Shown here one piece after another: positions 19,950 to 29,306 of a stretch of 64,000 nt of DNA. The stretch spans positions 186,001 to 250,000 of the forward strand of contig JARGXX010000040.1 of assembly GCA_030374765.1 (NCBI GenBank). Direction: 5' to 3'. Numbering within the stretch: the stretch's first letter is position 1; each line of letters starts with the position of its first letter. Position numbers and translations under genes: made by a program. The notes below the pieces were generated by a model. That model was not told the origin of the DNA, ran no database searches, and worked only from the letters and a program-made list of their open reading frames with translations. This stretch comes from Agarophyton chilense. Taxonomy: Eukaryota > Rhodophyta > Florideophyceae > Gracilariales > Gracilariaceae.

Positions 19950-22900
19950 GACCAAAATTTCGAAAGGAATATGGAAGGTTGGTCATAAAAAGTTGACCGG
20001 TCTCTTTTGTCTTGTTGTACCGTCCTTTCTGACTTGTTCCGGATATTCTTCTACCAAGTCTGGTACATCGTGTTGTAGCCTTTCCAATAAGACCTAGTAA
20101 GTTTCGCTGCCTTCAAAGCCTTTCTATTTTACCAAGATGTCCAATACACCGTCTTCCTTTATGATATTCTGGAAATTTCCGAACACCAGTAGCTCGTTCT
20201 CTTGATAATAAAGGAGATTTAGAAGGTCTTCGGTTATTTGAAAATTCTTGTTTCGGGAAAACTTTAACCGACGGCCTTGCACTAGTTCCTTCTTTCCTGT
20301 AAGCAACTATTCTTTTTCGGAGATGTATTCACCATTGCAGCTTGTCACTCGATATGGACCTGTCCATTATAGCGAGAGTTTCCTTTTCATTTTCTTCTGT
20401 AGCAATTCTTTCAACACAAAGTCCCTCTCAGAAAATTTCACCTTGCGTACTCCCGTTTTCTTCTTGGGTGATTCTACCGCTGCTTTTCGTTTCCCGTTAG
20501 AAGCTGTGGCGAATTTCCGGTGCATGCGCTTCATTGCTTCTCTGCACCGGTCGAATTATCGCAATTTCCTAATCTGTGCCTCGGTGATGGACACAATTTC
20601 CAACTCTCCTTTGCGTTCAGTGAGTCCGGCGAACGGGCCATCCTGCTTCAGCCCGATAAATACTTCGAGTGGACATTGATTCTTCAATCGCTTCAACGGG
20701 GAGTTCTTCAGTGCTGACTGCACCAGTGACATCGCCCTGGGCCATGAGGCGAATGGAAGCTGAAACTCTGACAGTAGTGCTATTGCCGCTCTTGCTAGCT
20801 CTCTGCACACTACCTCAAATATACCGTTGCTCCACGGTGCGTAGGCCAGGGTTTAATGATGCTGAGTGTGCAAATGATCCTTGAGACTACATGTCACTTT
20901 GTTCTTAGAATGACTGGCTTGATATGAGACCCATATCCTCGAAGTTCAGAAGGCGGCGAACCATTCTGTAAACAGTTCAGAGGTTACTTCAGCCGTTGCT
21001 TCGGTTGTAAGTTCGAGTTATAGATAGCCGAAGAAATCGTCTTTGATCACCAGAACGTAGATGTGATGTTTTTCTCCGTTTCAAATATAGCAGTAGTCGA
21101 AATGGATTACTTCGTCCGGTTACGTTGCGTAGATTGCAAACCCCAACAGGCCTGGGCACGATAAATCTTGGCCAAATATGGAGGCAGTGAATACAGGATG
21201 CCACGAAGTCGTTCACATCTTTGTCCATACAGTCTCACCAAGAGTGTGTCTCGATGTTTGCCTTTTTCACTTCCTTTGCTCGGTGTCCTGTGGATCTGGT
21301 GTGTGCTGCGATTAAAACTCTTAGCTTACACAGTGTGTCTGACTTCGGTACCCATATAAGCCCTCAAATGTTTTGCAAAATGCCTTTGTTCTGCTTGAAA
21401 CTGCTGGGTGGCTTCTCGGGACTGCTACTTTGTGTGTTCTCCAGGTTTTTGAGTTTGGGCCAGTCAAGTTTCGGCTTCAGTTCGGGGCTTATTGGCGCCA
21501 TGAGAACAGTCTTGCATGCCCTTAGAATGGCTACTTTGAAATTTTCAGGACTTTTTAAGGCCCAACGTGTCATAATATCCGCCTAAACATTCCGTTCCTC
21601 CGGTAGATGCTGTATGATATAACTGAAACGGTTGAGCTTCAATGCCCACCTCATCAGCTTGCTGGGCGTGTGGCGTGGTGTGCCGGTGGTTCAATTGGGT
21701 CGTCTTTCGTGTCTCTGTAGGATACACCACTGTAGTTACCCTTCTCAGTAGGTACACCGAGGCGGCTGATACGCATACCGTTAATCGCCGGACCGACCTT
21801 CTCGAGGTGGTCGTCTAGGTTGAATTCTATCGCATTGAGCAGGGGCCGTCCAAGAATCACCCGTTTCATACTCTGATCCGTAATGAAGAACTCTACTCCA
21901 TGCGGAAGTATAGGTATCTTCTTCCTGGGCAGGGTTATTACCAGCGGCACCGTCACGCTTTACTTTGATGTGAACATCATTAGGGCTTCTGCAGTGCCCC
22001 TCAAGAGCAGTCTCGAGTTCGATGGATTCAGGGATATCGATGACTTCCAAGTTGCTTCCCGCAATGATTTGCTTCATCAAGTCTTTTGATATAGCACTGT
22101 AGTCGGCGCCAGAGTCTCCAATCGCGTCTGCTGCAACTCGATCGTCGATTAAAATGCTTTACCTTTCATTGCTGCTCGGATGGCTTGATAAACGGGCGAC
22201 TTCGATGCTCCTCTTCCCCCGCTTTTCTGCGAAGAAATAGTCCAGGAGCTGCTTCCGTTCGTCAGCGGAGGTAATACTACAGTATTGAATTCGGTGCTAT
22301 TTTTCGCACTTCCTGTTCAGGCAAGGCCTCGTCCACACAGGACCGTCTGCGGCGGTTTTCTGTGCTCCTTAATTCGAAGAATCTCGTTTCGAACGTTTGA
22401 GACTGCGCTCTATATATTCGGGTTCACTCTTCTTCGAAACGTTTCCTCCGTCGCGCTCGTGTCTTCGCTTTATCTGCGCTCGTGCAGTTTCGCCGTTATT
22501 CACTTCGATGGGAAGAGAGCTGGCGCGTTTCATAAAATAGGATATGCTTGCCTTTTGTAACGCAATGACGCGTGGGTCAGCGTACGGGTCTCGACCGGTG
22601 GTAGCGTGGTAGAGCGAATCCTAAGGTCCGAATTCTTAACGGCGGCACTCCCAGAGCACTCGGTGCAATTTCTGGCGTTTACAGCGTAGTCCTACAGGTC
22701 GGTGCTACAGAAACCATGGCTTGAAGACCAAAGGGTGGAACTAATATAGCAAAGGGGGTTCTTTAGTATCCTAACTGTGCCTACCTTACTCTAAGGGAGA
22801 AGCATCGCTCGAGCCAAGAAGATAGTACTGGCGAGGGGCTGAGATCTCCCTGGCTCTGTAATGCTAATCTATGAAACAAATTAAAATAAACAAATAATCT

Positions 22901-23353
22901 GCCTGAGTCCAGATGATATCGGCCAGTCCACGTGGCGTCTGTAAGATCCCTCAGGGCCCGGCGGCTTACAAGGCTCAAACGTTATCGTCGCTTCTTCACA
23001 TATCTCCCTCCTTAGGATTCGGCCGTTACGGAGAAATCAAGATGGACTCATGAATGACTCAGTGGACGCGAGCACTTCGTTGCTCCCGGTACCATTGGGT
23101 GTGACGGGACGTCGCGTGGTCATCGCCTACGGGGAGGCGTGGAATGGTGAGCTGACCATTGGTGCCGAAGGAAAATTAATTTGCCTAAGGACTGAAACTC
23201 CCGCGCGCCGTAGACATTGGCCATAGATAGAACGCCGGCGTATTTTTCGTGGCGCGGTATCGCGGTGGTCCCTTGGCTTATTCTCCCCTGAAGGTCATTG
23301 GAGCCGTCCTTAGTCTCCGCTCTTAATTTGGCGACCATCCGGGCTTCATCCAT
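19950..23353 (-). mobile_element. Decayed Ty3/gypsy chromodomain element (chromovirus-type), RT deleted
   Basis: Read on the minus strand from right to left. Gag-like remains lie at 23,353-22,160. The protease at about 22,150-21,650 has GDSGADYSAIS (about 22,120) and VILGRPLLNAIEFNLDDH. The end of the RNase H region is at about 21,650-21,480 (ALKSPENFKVAILRACK). The integrase zinc domain is at about 21,330-21,120, with HTRSTGHRA and later CIHC. The integrase C-terminal part at 20,810-20,270 has GPYRVT and GRRLKF. A chromodomain-like end at about 20,190-20,000 has DILVK, stop, KGFEGSE. The RT and most of RNase H are missing between protease and the RNase H end, and many stops are present. Chromodomains of such elements steer integration to marked chromatin. 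LTRs were not identified. Confidence 0.7.
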
Positions 23354-24109
23354 CGTGGTTTACGCCTGTCAGTACGCTCAGGTCAATTCCATTCTTCTTC
23401 TCATAGTAGTAATTTTTCATTGGTCGCGCGCGATGCCGAACTCGCCTTATAAGCCCGTTGGATACACCATTCTCCCTCCAGACTATGTCGCTTCCGTCGG
23501 CTCTCCTATCTATTTCCTGGCTGAGCAGCCTGTGGACAGCGGCACCATGGCTTCGAAAAACCAAACGGAGAGCTCCTCAAAATACCAAGTGGCTTACGAA
23601 CGTCCCAGGGACCGCTGTGACCATACAATGGGACGGAATCAGCGGGTAGTGCATCATGCCATTCTTTCGTACTCTGTGAAAGAATACCAAAGGTTCTTTC
23701 ATATGTATCTGGATGCCCGAAGGTTTGCCAAGATACCCGATTTCCGGAAGGGTTGCAAGAACGCGCCCAGCGTCTCGTTGTATAATAGATGGCTGTATTT
23801 TCCTGTGGATCCGCGTTCGCCGACGCGATGTCGAACTCTAATTCAAGCCGACATGCCGTAAGTTCGCAGCGGGAAAGAAGCCGAATACCAGTTCAAGGTG
23901 AACAAACTTCTTTTGGACCTATAAACGGAGTTCATATTGATTTATATGCGATTTTCTCCAGGGGGTCACGATCTTTTTGCGATTATATGCTTCCGGCAGC
24001 CGTATGACCGCCTGTTTTTGGGTTTCCAATATGGTGTATCGGAACGACATACACGAGTTCGATGGTCGTTCGCGTCAATCCTTAGGGTTCTTCTTTTGTT
24101 GGCATCAGG
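23354..24109. other. Unassigned sequence between two retroelements
   Basis: A plus-strand ORF of 187 codons (23,298-23,861, starting MEPSLVSALNLATIRASS) spans the end of the gypsy remains and this segment. Its first part is antisense to gag and its later part (KYQVAYERPRDRCDH...) is not recognised. It may hold the decayed 5' LTR of the chromodomain element. Confidence 0.3.
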
Positions 24110-24283
24110 TGAAGTTTCACGAACACACAAATACAACATATAAACGTGCGCAATACATTCGAAAAACTGTTGCCACGCCATAATGTCAACGAGTCATGGT
24201 ACAGACACTAAGAATAAAGACACCAAAACGTTGGGCATTCGCATCAAGAGAAGATGGATTGCATCAACATGACCATTCTAATA
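24110..24283 (-). repeat. 3' LTR of the RT-deleted copia element
   Basis: Shares ACACAAATACAACATATAA, GTGCGCAATACATT, CTGTTGCCACG, TCAACGAGTCA and CCATTCTAATA with 27,924-28,095. LTR ends are TG-type on the left and TATTAG on the coding-strand 5' end, where TGTTAG would be canonical. Confidence 0.8.
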
Positions 24284-24294
24284 CTCTTCCTTCT

Positions 24295-25096
24295 TCAACC
24301 AAAGTTTTGCTCGGATCTTTTTGTTTCCGAAATATCCTGAGAGTTGAAGATGAGTTTGTCAGTAAATAGCGTAAGCTGGAGAGCATCTGTCTTCTTGGTG
24401 AGTAGATCTGCAAGGTTGGAGTTGCCAGGAACCCAAGATATTTTGTCCACTGCACCAGTCTGAAATTCATATTGGACGCAGCTAACGTCTCCGCGAATAG
24501 ACTTGTCAATAGAGTTTTTCTGCATCAAGAGTGGTGTGAATAAATCCTTTGATTCAACTGCAATTCTCAGTTTAACATCCAAATCTGACAGCTCCGGGTA
24601 TGCCTTCTTTGCTTAAGACGGTTCTTAAGTCATCTTCGCTACCATGAGGTGCTATTCGTTCTTTTAGCTTCAAAGAGCCATGGTCATTAGTCTTGATTTT
24701 GTAAAGTGTGTGACTATTGATTATATTTGAGTTCGGAGGAACTTCGTCGTGTGTGACAGGGCGCACAGTCTTGATGAAGGTTTCCTCTTCTAACTTGTAT
24801 GCATTGACTAGAGGGTATTGGTGGAACCCTTGTGCGTGGTGCTTGAGGAATGGCTTATTCCCGAAATGCTTTACCATTGACGACTGAACAGCTTTCTCAG
24901 TGCTAGTGACTTGTAAATCAGGCAGTGTTGAACTAGAGCTAGAGCTAGCTGTAAGTGCATTGTTGTAGTTCCAAACTTCCTTTATCATATCTAGGAGTTC
25001 TTTGTCGCCGTCCTCATAATAGTTGTTTAGACGACCATCTTCGTCTGCTGAATGCACAGTTCCTGGATAAAAATGCGCAGCCATGGGCCAGAGCAC
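24295..25096 (-). pseudogene. Copia RT start fused to RNase H end
   Basis: From 25,096 the reading gives an acidic linker and the RT entry (VPPNSNIINSHTLYKIKTND, LKLKERIAPHGSEDD). Near 24,580 it passes into an RNase H C-terminal segment in another frame (DKISWVPGNSNLADLLTKK). The roughly 250-residue core with the catalytic YVDD box is absent. RNase H and RT would copy element RNA in the particle; this copy cannot. An internal deletion is the simplest explanation. Confidence 0.8.
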
Positions 25097-25202
25097 TGAA
25101 ACAATGTGTCCAACTGACGGTTTATCATACGGAGAGTCCGTCGATAGTACATCATCAGCAGCTGCATTCTCATGATACGATGTAGCCTGGGAGTCAAAAC
25201 AT

Positions 25203-26393
25203 CTACTTGGTACTATATTCCGGACTTGCTTCGGCAGTCGTTACAGGCAACGTGCCTGCAGAACTACGCTGTTCAATAGAGAGTTCATCTACCGAGCCCA
25301 TTCCTTCCTGTACTAGTTGGGCGAAGCTCTCTTTAGAAAGTGCTGGCCAGGTATCTTCAAAGGCGGCAATAATTTCCCGACCCTTGCGTCCTGGAACGGT
25401 CACTGAGCGAGCAGCTCTGTTGACTAAGAGGATCGGTTTGGGATCCGTCCACTTTCCTCTCTTTTCATAGTCTTTCTTTTGGTTGACTTCAACAAAGTCA
25501 CCAACTGCGATTGGTGGTTCAGTCACAGAATTTGAGCGAAGAATTAGCGCTAGTTTGCGGCGTTCTTGTAGCTGGTCACGAGCAATGCGAACATCGTCAG
25601 GTATAGCAGTTTTGTTAGGCTCGGCGGCAATAGGATTTGAGAAGCCTTTCGCTAGTTCAAATGCAGACAAGGTGTTGTTACCGTAAAGATCGTTAGAAAT
25701 ACACAGAGGCTTGTATGCAGCTACTTTGGGGTCAAACTCGGAACCAGCATCCTCTTTTAGGTTAATAAAGATGCTGCGAAAGATGTTATGCTTAGACACT
25801 ATCGCATTTTTCGAGTGCCTGCCAGGAGGCACTCGATGAATCGGTATTCCAAGCTTCTTGGCGTAGCGCTTGAACGATCCGACTTGGAAGGCTTTGTCTG
25901 CACGAATAGAGTCAGGGTACCAGAACTGGGATAACCAGGAGGCTTCAAAGGCAAAAATAGCCTCTGTAAGACTTGTTGAAGTTACTACAAGAGCACTTGA
26001 ATATCTTGTAATTAGATCCATCAAGTGCATTTGCAGCATCTCATCAAAAAAAAGATCGACACATAAAACCTCGTTGTAGTTCTTAGAAAGGGAACTAATG
26101 GAGACCTTGAGACTGGGCTGCGGCACCGCTGCGGAGCGACAAGCAGTGCAGCGATTGATCATTTCCGTGAGCTACGACTTTACGGTCTCAATCCAGATTC
26201 CATTCCTCTCTAGCAAGAGCTTGTAGTCACTATAGCTTGCATGGCCACATACGTGTTTGTAGGCCTTGTCTATAATCTTCTTTACATCACACCATGGTGT
26301 GGTGTCAAGAGTTACTGCAGAGGCTCGAAAGAGTAGAGCCGTCATTGCAGTGAGATGTAAAGATTCCCAATGCCGAGTAGCTAAGGAAGCCAT
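25203..26393 (-). pseudogene. Copia integrase region
   Basis: The largest frame (26,162-25,203, 319 aa) contains a copia integrase core: VDLFFDEMLQMHLMDLITRY, then FWYPDSIRADKAFQ, then HRVPPGRHSKNAIVSKHN. A C-terminal part (VGDFVEVNQKKDYEKRGKWTDPKPI) follows. The preceding frame to 26,393 holds the zinc-binding region (HVCGHASYSDYKLLLERNGI). The region is split by a frame change near 26,165. It is a close relative of the plus-strand copia fragment at 40.4-42.7 kb, which shows the same motifs (for example KVSISSLNSAFNDLVCIDHLF). Confidence 0.75.
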
Positions 26394-26721
26394 TATTGAT
26401 TATGGAAAGGTGGTCTCGGTGTCCGTGAGAGACGAACATAAGTGCATTTCTGCCTATGTGCTCGGTATTAGCTTATCGAGTCACGTTTCTTCCAATGACC
26501 CACTGGGGTGATCCGTCTAGAACAAGGTGCTTGATCCGAACTGAATTACCGTGGTCAGATGTCGCAGTGAGGGCAATTGATCCTAGTATGTGACGTGCTG
26601 AACTGGTGTGCCGGCCAGTTCCGTACTGCCAGTGCGTGTGTCCGTTGAGTGCCAGGGGTATGGCATCTAGCTTCGGGTTAGCTGGCAATCCGATGTGATC
26701 GGCTAGTAAGTTCAGTTCTAT

Positions 26722-27718
26722 TTATCCAGTTGCGGAGAACGATGCTTCGTCGTCAAGCAGTGGTCCGAGTTCGACCAGAGATGTATCGGTACTGGCGGAT
26801 GAGCTAGTCAGAGTTGCCATATTAAATGAGACAGTCTTCCTCTTAGACTTGTCTCTGCTGTGCTGATCATGGTAAGGTGTGTTTCCAGTGCAATTAGAGT
26901 GACGACCGTTTTCTTTTGACCCAGATGGGGCATGAAATGACTTCATATGCGATGGGAATGAGCTGTCGGGATAGTGGTTGCGCCTCCAGTGTCCATATTT
27001 TCTGCATTCATCACAGGGATACTTTAAAATGGAAGATTGTCCCTTGTAACGGCTTCTGTGACTGCGAAGATGTTCTCGAGTATGGCTTGTTCTAGCAGAG
27101 CTGGCAACAAGCGATCCAATTTCGCTGTTTGGGGAGGTCTTATCGCAGTGCTTAATGACCGAGGCTACTGATTGATCCGTTATAGAGTTGATAAACTCTT
27201 CATTCGACGACTGCAAAATGAGGTTCTCATCAGATGATTCGCCTGCTGCCATAACGGAAACCCGTTTGGAGTCATCAATGGCGGAATTAGATAGTAGCAT
27301 TAAAGCAGTAATGCACTCGGGTAGCCTGATAGTAGAAGATATGGAGTTGAACTTTGGAACTTGTGTCGAGAATCGAGACTCGAAGTTCTTCATGGTCTCG
27401 GTGCTGCAACGGCGAGTATTCCATAGCATATTGAGCGCGGGAAGCTTCACTTACTATAGAGAGGGCATCCTTCTGATATATATTGCCCACGAAGAAGTCT
27501 ACTTCCCAATCTTCAATCAGCTCAGTCTGTGACATTCCAGTGCGAAGATCTTTTGCACGGCCATAAAATTGAGATTTGATACAAACAGCCTGCATTGCTG
27601 TCGGCATCTTGCTGCTATTAGAGTCTGGGAGAGTTTTGTGAAACGTCTGCCAGAGCTTGACTGCATCTTGATATTCTTCCTGGTCACCCCTCCCATCAGT
27701 CCATGGAGGGGATCTCAC
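26722..27718 (-). pseudogene. Copia gag with CCHH knuckle variant
   Basis: Two frames (27,718-27,287 and 27,450-26,722) joined by one frameshift. Gag-like text begins PPWTDGRGDQEEYQDAVKLW and continues to LPECITALMLLSNSAIDD. A knuckle-like motif, CDECRKYGHWRRNH, has the CX2CX4HX4 spacing, but its last position is His instead of Cys. The same family gag occurs at 40,604-41,741. Confidence 0.7.
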
Positions 27719-27923
27719 ATCCCAGGAGAACTTGGTCCTAGACGAAAAGTTGGCTTAGAATGCTGGGCCCATCACTAAAAAAAATTAGACTGCGCCTTCG
27801 TGCTTGGTCGAGCTAGTCGACTGAGAACGACAAATTCAAGTGCTTTCTGTCAGTGTAAAACAAATTCCACATTGAGAGAGAGGTCTCTACCTCTTCCCGC
27901 TGGTTTACCAACTACAAACATGG

Positions 27924-28095
27924 TGATTTGTAAGGACACACAATTACAACATATAAGCGTGCGCAATACATTACAAAAACTGTTGCCACGAAATAATATC
28001 AACGAGTCACGGTACAGCCATTAAGAATACAAATACGAAAAGATGGGGCGGTTGCATCAAGAGAAGGTCAGTTTCATCAACCTACCATTCTAATA
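27924..28095 (-). repeat. 5' LTR of the RT-deleted copia element
   Basis: Direct repeat of 24,110-24,283, roughly 80 percent alike by eye. A tRNA primer site next to its left edge is not obvious. Confidence 0.8.
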
Positions 28096-28823
28096 GAAGC
28101 ATTCACGTTAGTCGGTTATCACAGTTTTTATGAATATAATCCGTTCATTGTAACAATTCCTATCATTGTCGATGACAGTACACATTCATCTTTAGTGCTC
28201 AGTCTGCTTTTTCCCTTAATAAGATTTCTACACCAATCGTGCATTTGACTAACTTTACTTCTTCAATCAACACTTTTCTTTGAAAAACAAAGTATTGAGA
28301 GTGCTACCAAATAAAAGAAGAAGCTTATTTATCTTCGTAATCATCTTCGAGAACTCATACAAGTGCGTACGTTAAGTTTTTTTCAAACTCTTTGTAAGAT
28401 TTTAAGTTGTGGTCGAGATCTGTTTGGCTACGTTTCCCCTTTCCAAAACAGTTTTAACACTACAGTCAAAGAACGTGGTATTTCTTTGTCATCGCAGATA
28501 TTTCGAAATATTTACAGTGCTTCCTTCCAGTTATCAGTAGTTGTTTCGTTATGAATATTTAAAGGAGCCTGCCAATTTGGGCAAACTGTATATCAGATGA
28601 GACGTTCAGTCTAACCAGAGCTAGGGCTGCCCGCACATGGGAAGAGAGGCGGCCTGAGCCGGAAGCAGCCACTAGTATTGCGTGCTTTTTCTCAGCCGTT
28701 CCACTGGCTTTGGCTCAGCCGTGCCATCGTCTCATAACTCGCTTCGGCACGAGAACTCTCAGTAAAAATAATAGAGAAAGCTGGCCGCTGCTTCCAACTG
28801 CGAACAGATCCAGCACTGTTTGT
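28096..28823. other. Non-amplicon spacer without a gene
   Basis: AT-rich to about 28,560, then GC-richer. I see no coding sequence. Short inverted stretches occur but nothing diagnostic. Confidence 0.4.
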
Positions 28824-28867
28824 GCAGCCAATGAGAAAGGAGCCACTGACGTCTTTTCATTGGCTGC
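28824..28867. promoter_or_regulatory. Inverted CCAAT boxes flanking a CRE-like TGACGTC
   Basis: GCAGCCAATGA (28,824-28,834) and its exact reverse complement TCATTGGCTGC (28,857-28,867) flank TGACGTC (28,847-28,853). CCAAT boxes bind NF-Y and TGACGTC is the bZIP/CREB-type core. The composite looks like a promoter or an LTR regulatory region. No gene start is evident on either side, so its target is unknown. Confidence 0.35.
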
Positions 28868-28992
28868 CCGCCGTAGTAGGAACGGTCAGGTGGTCGCCGG
28901 CGCCTCCACTTAATGAGCCCGAGAATCGCGACGCTCCCGTACTTAATCCCGGACTCTGTTCACATCCTCGTATGGTGCGACTCACACATCTT

Positions 28993-29040
28993 CAGTCGTA
29001 GCTTCAGTCTCAGCTTCACTCACAGCTTCAGCCGCAGCTT
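28993..29040. repeat. 12-bp tandem repeat, four units
   Basis: Units CAGTCGTAGCTT, CAGTCTCAGCTT, CACTCACAGCTT and CAGCCGCAGCTT run head to tail; similar words continue to about 29,140. On the minus strand they could encode an Ala/Glu-rich stretch. Confidence 0.6.
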
Positions 29041-29306
29041 CAACAGCACCTCGAGCAAATAGCTTCAGCGGGTTTTTGCAGTGTTCCCAAGCGCGACTCA
29101 AACAACTATCTCAGTCGCAGCTTTAACAGCAGCTTCAGCTCCAGTGTCAGATTCTTCAGCCAAGGAAATGTTTGAGCTTTTGCCTTCGTATCGTCTTTCG
29201 GACGAAATACCCATGAAAGCACCCAGAGACCAATAGCCCATTTTACAAGCCGAGGGGATGCTTCGGCTATGAGATGCTCGCTTGAGCTTTACCATCTTGT
29301 GAATCT

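Larger units (their letters stand above)
24110..28095 (-). mobile_element. Ty1/copia LTR element, RT core deleted, 4.0 kb
   Basis: Flanked by diverged direct repeats of 174 and 172 bp (LTRs). The 3' LTR (left) is immediately preceded on the coding strand by a polypurine tract, GAAGAAGGAAGAG. Coding order on the minus strand: gag (27,718-26,722, one frameshift near 27,440), protease/integrase region (26,688-25,203), start of RT (25,096-24,572) and end of RNase H (24,582-24,295). The integrase-before-RT order defines copia. The RT start and RNase H end are fused at about 24,580, so the catalytic RT is gone. It is non-autonomous. No clear target duplication remains, consistent with age. Confidence 0.85.

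Noticed and set aside
22600-22680. Possible tRNA gene (GTGGTAGAGCG-like stretch)
   Set aside because: No matching acceptor stem or proper B box; cloverleaf does not fold by eye.
23298-23861. Plus-strand 187-codon ORF as a real gene
   Set aside because: Its first part is antisense to gypsy gag remains, the start is not conserved elsewhere, and no domain is recognised.
24110-28095. 5-bp target duplication of the RT-deleted copia element
   Set aside because: Flanks TCAGG and GAAGC do not match; element ends are uncertain by a few bases.
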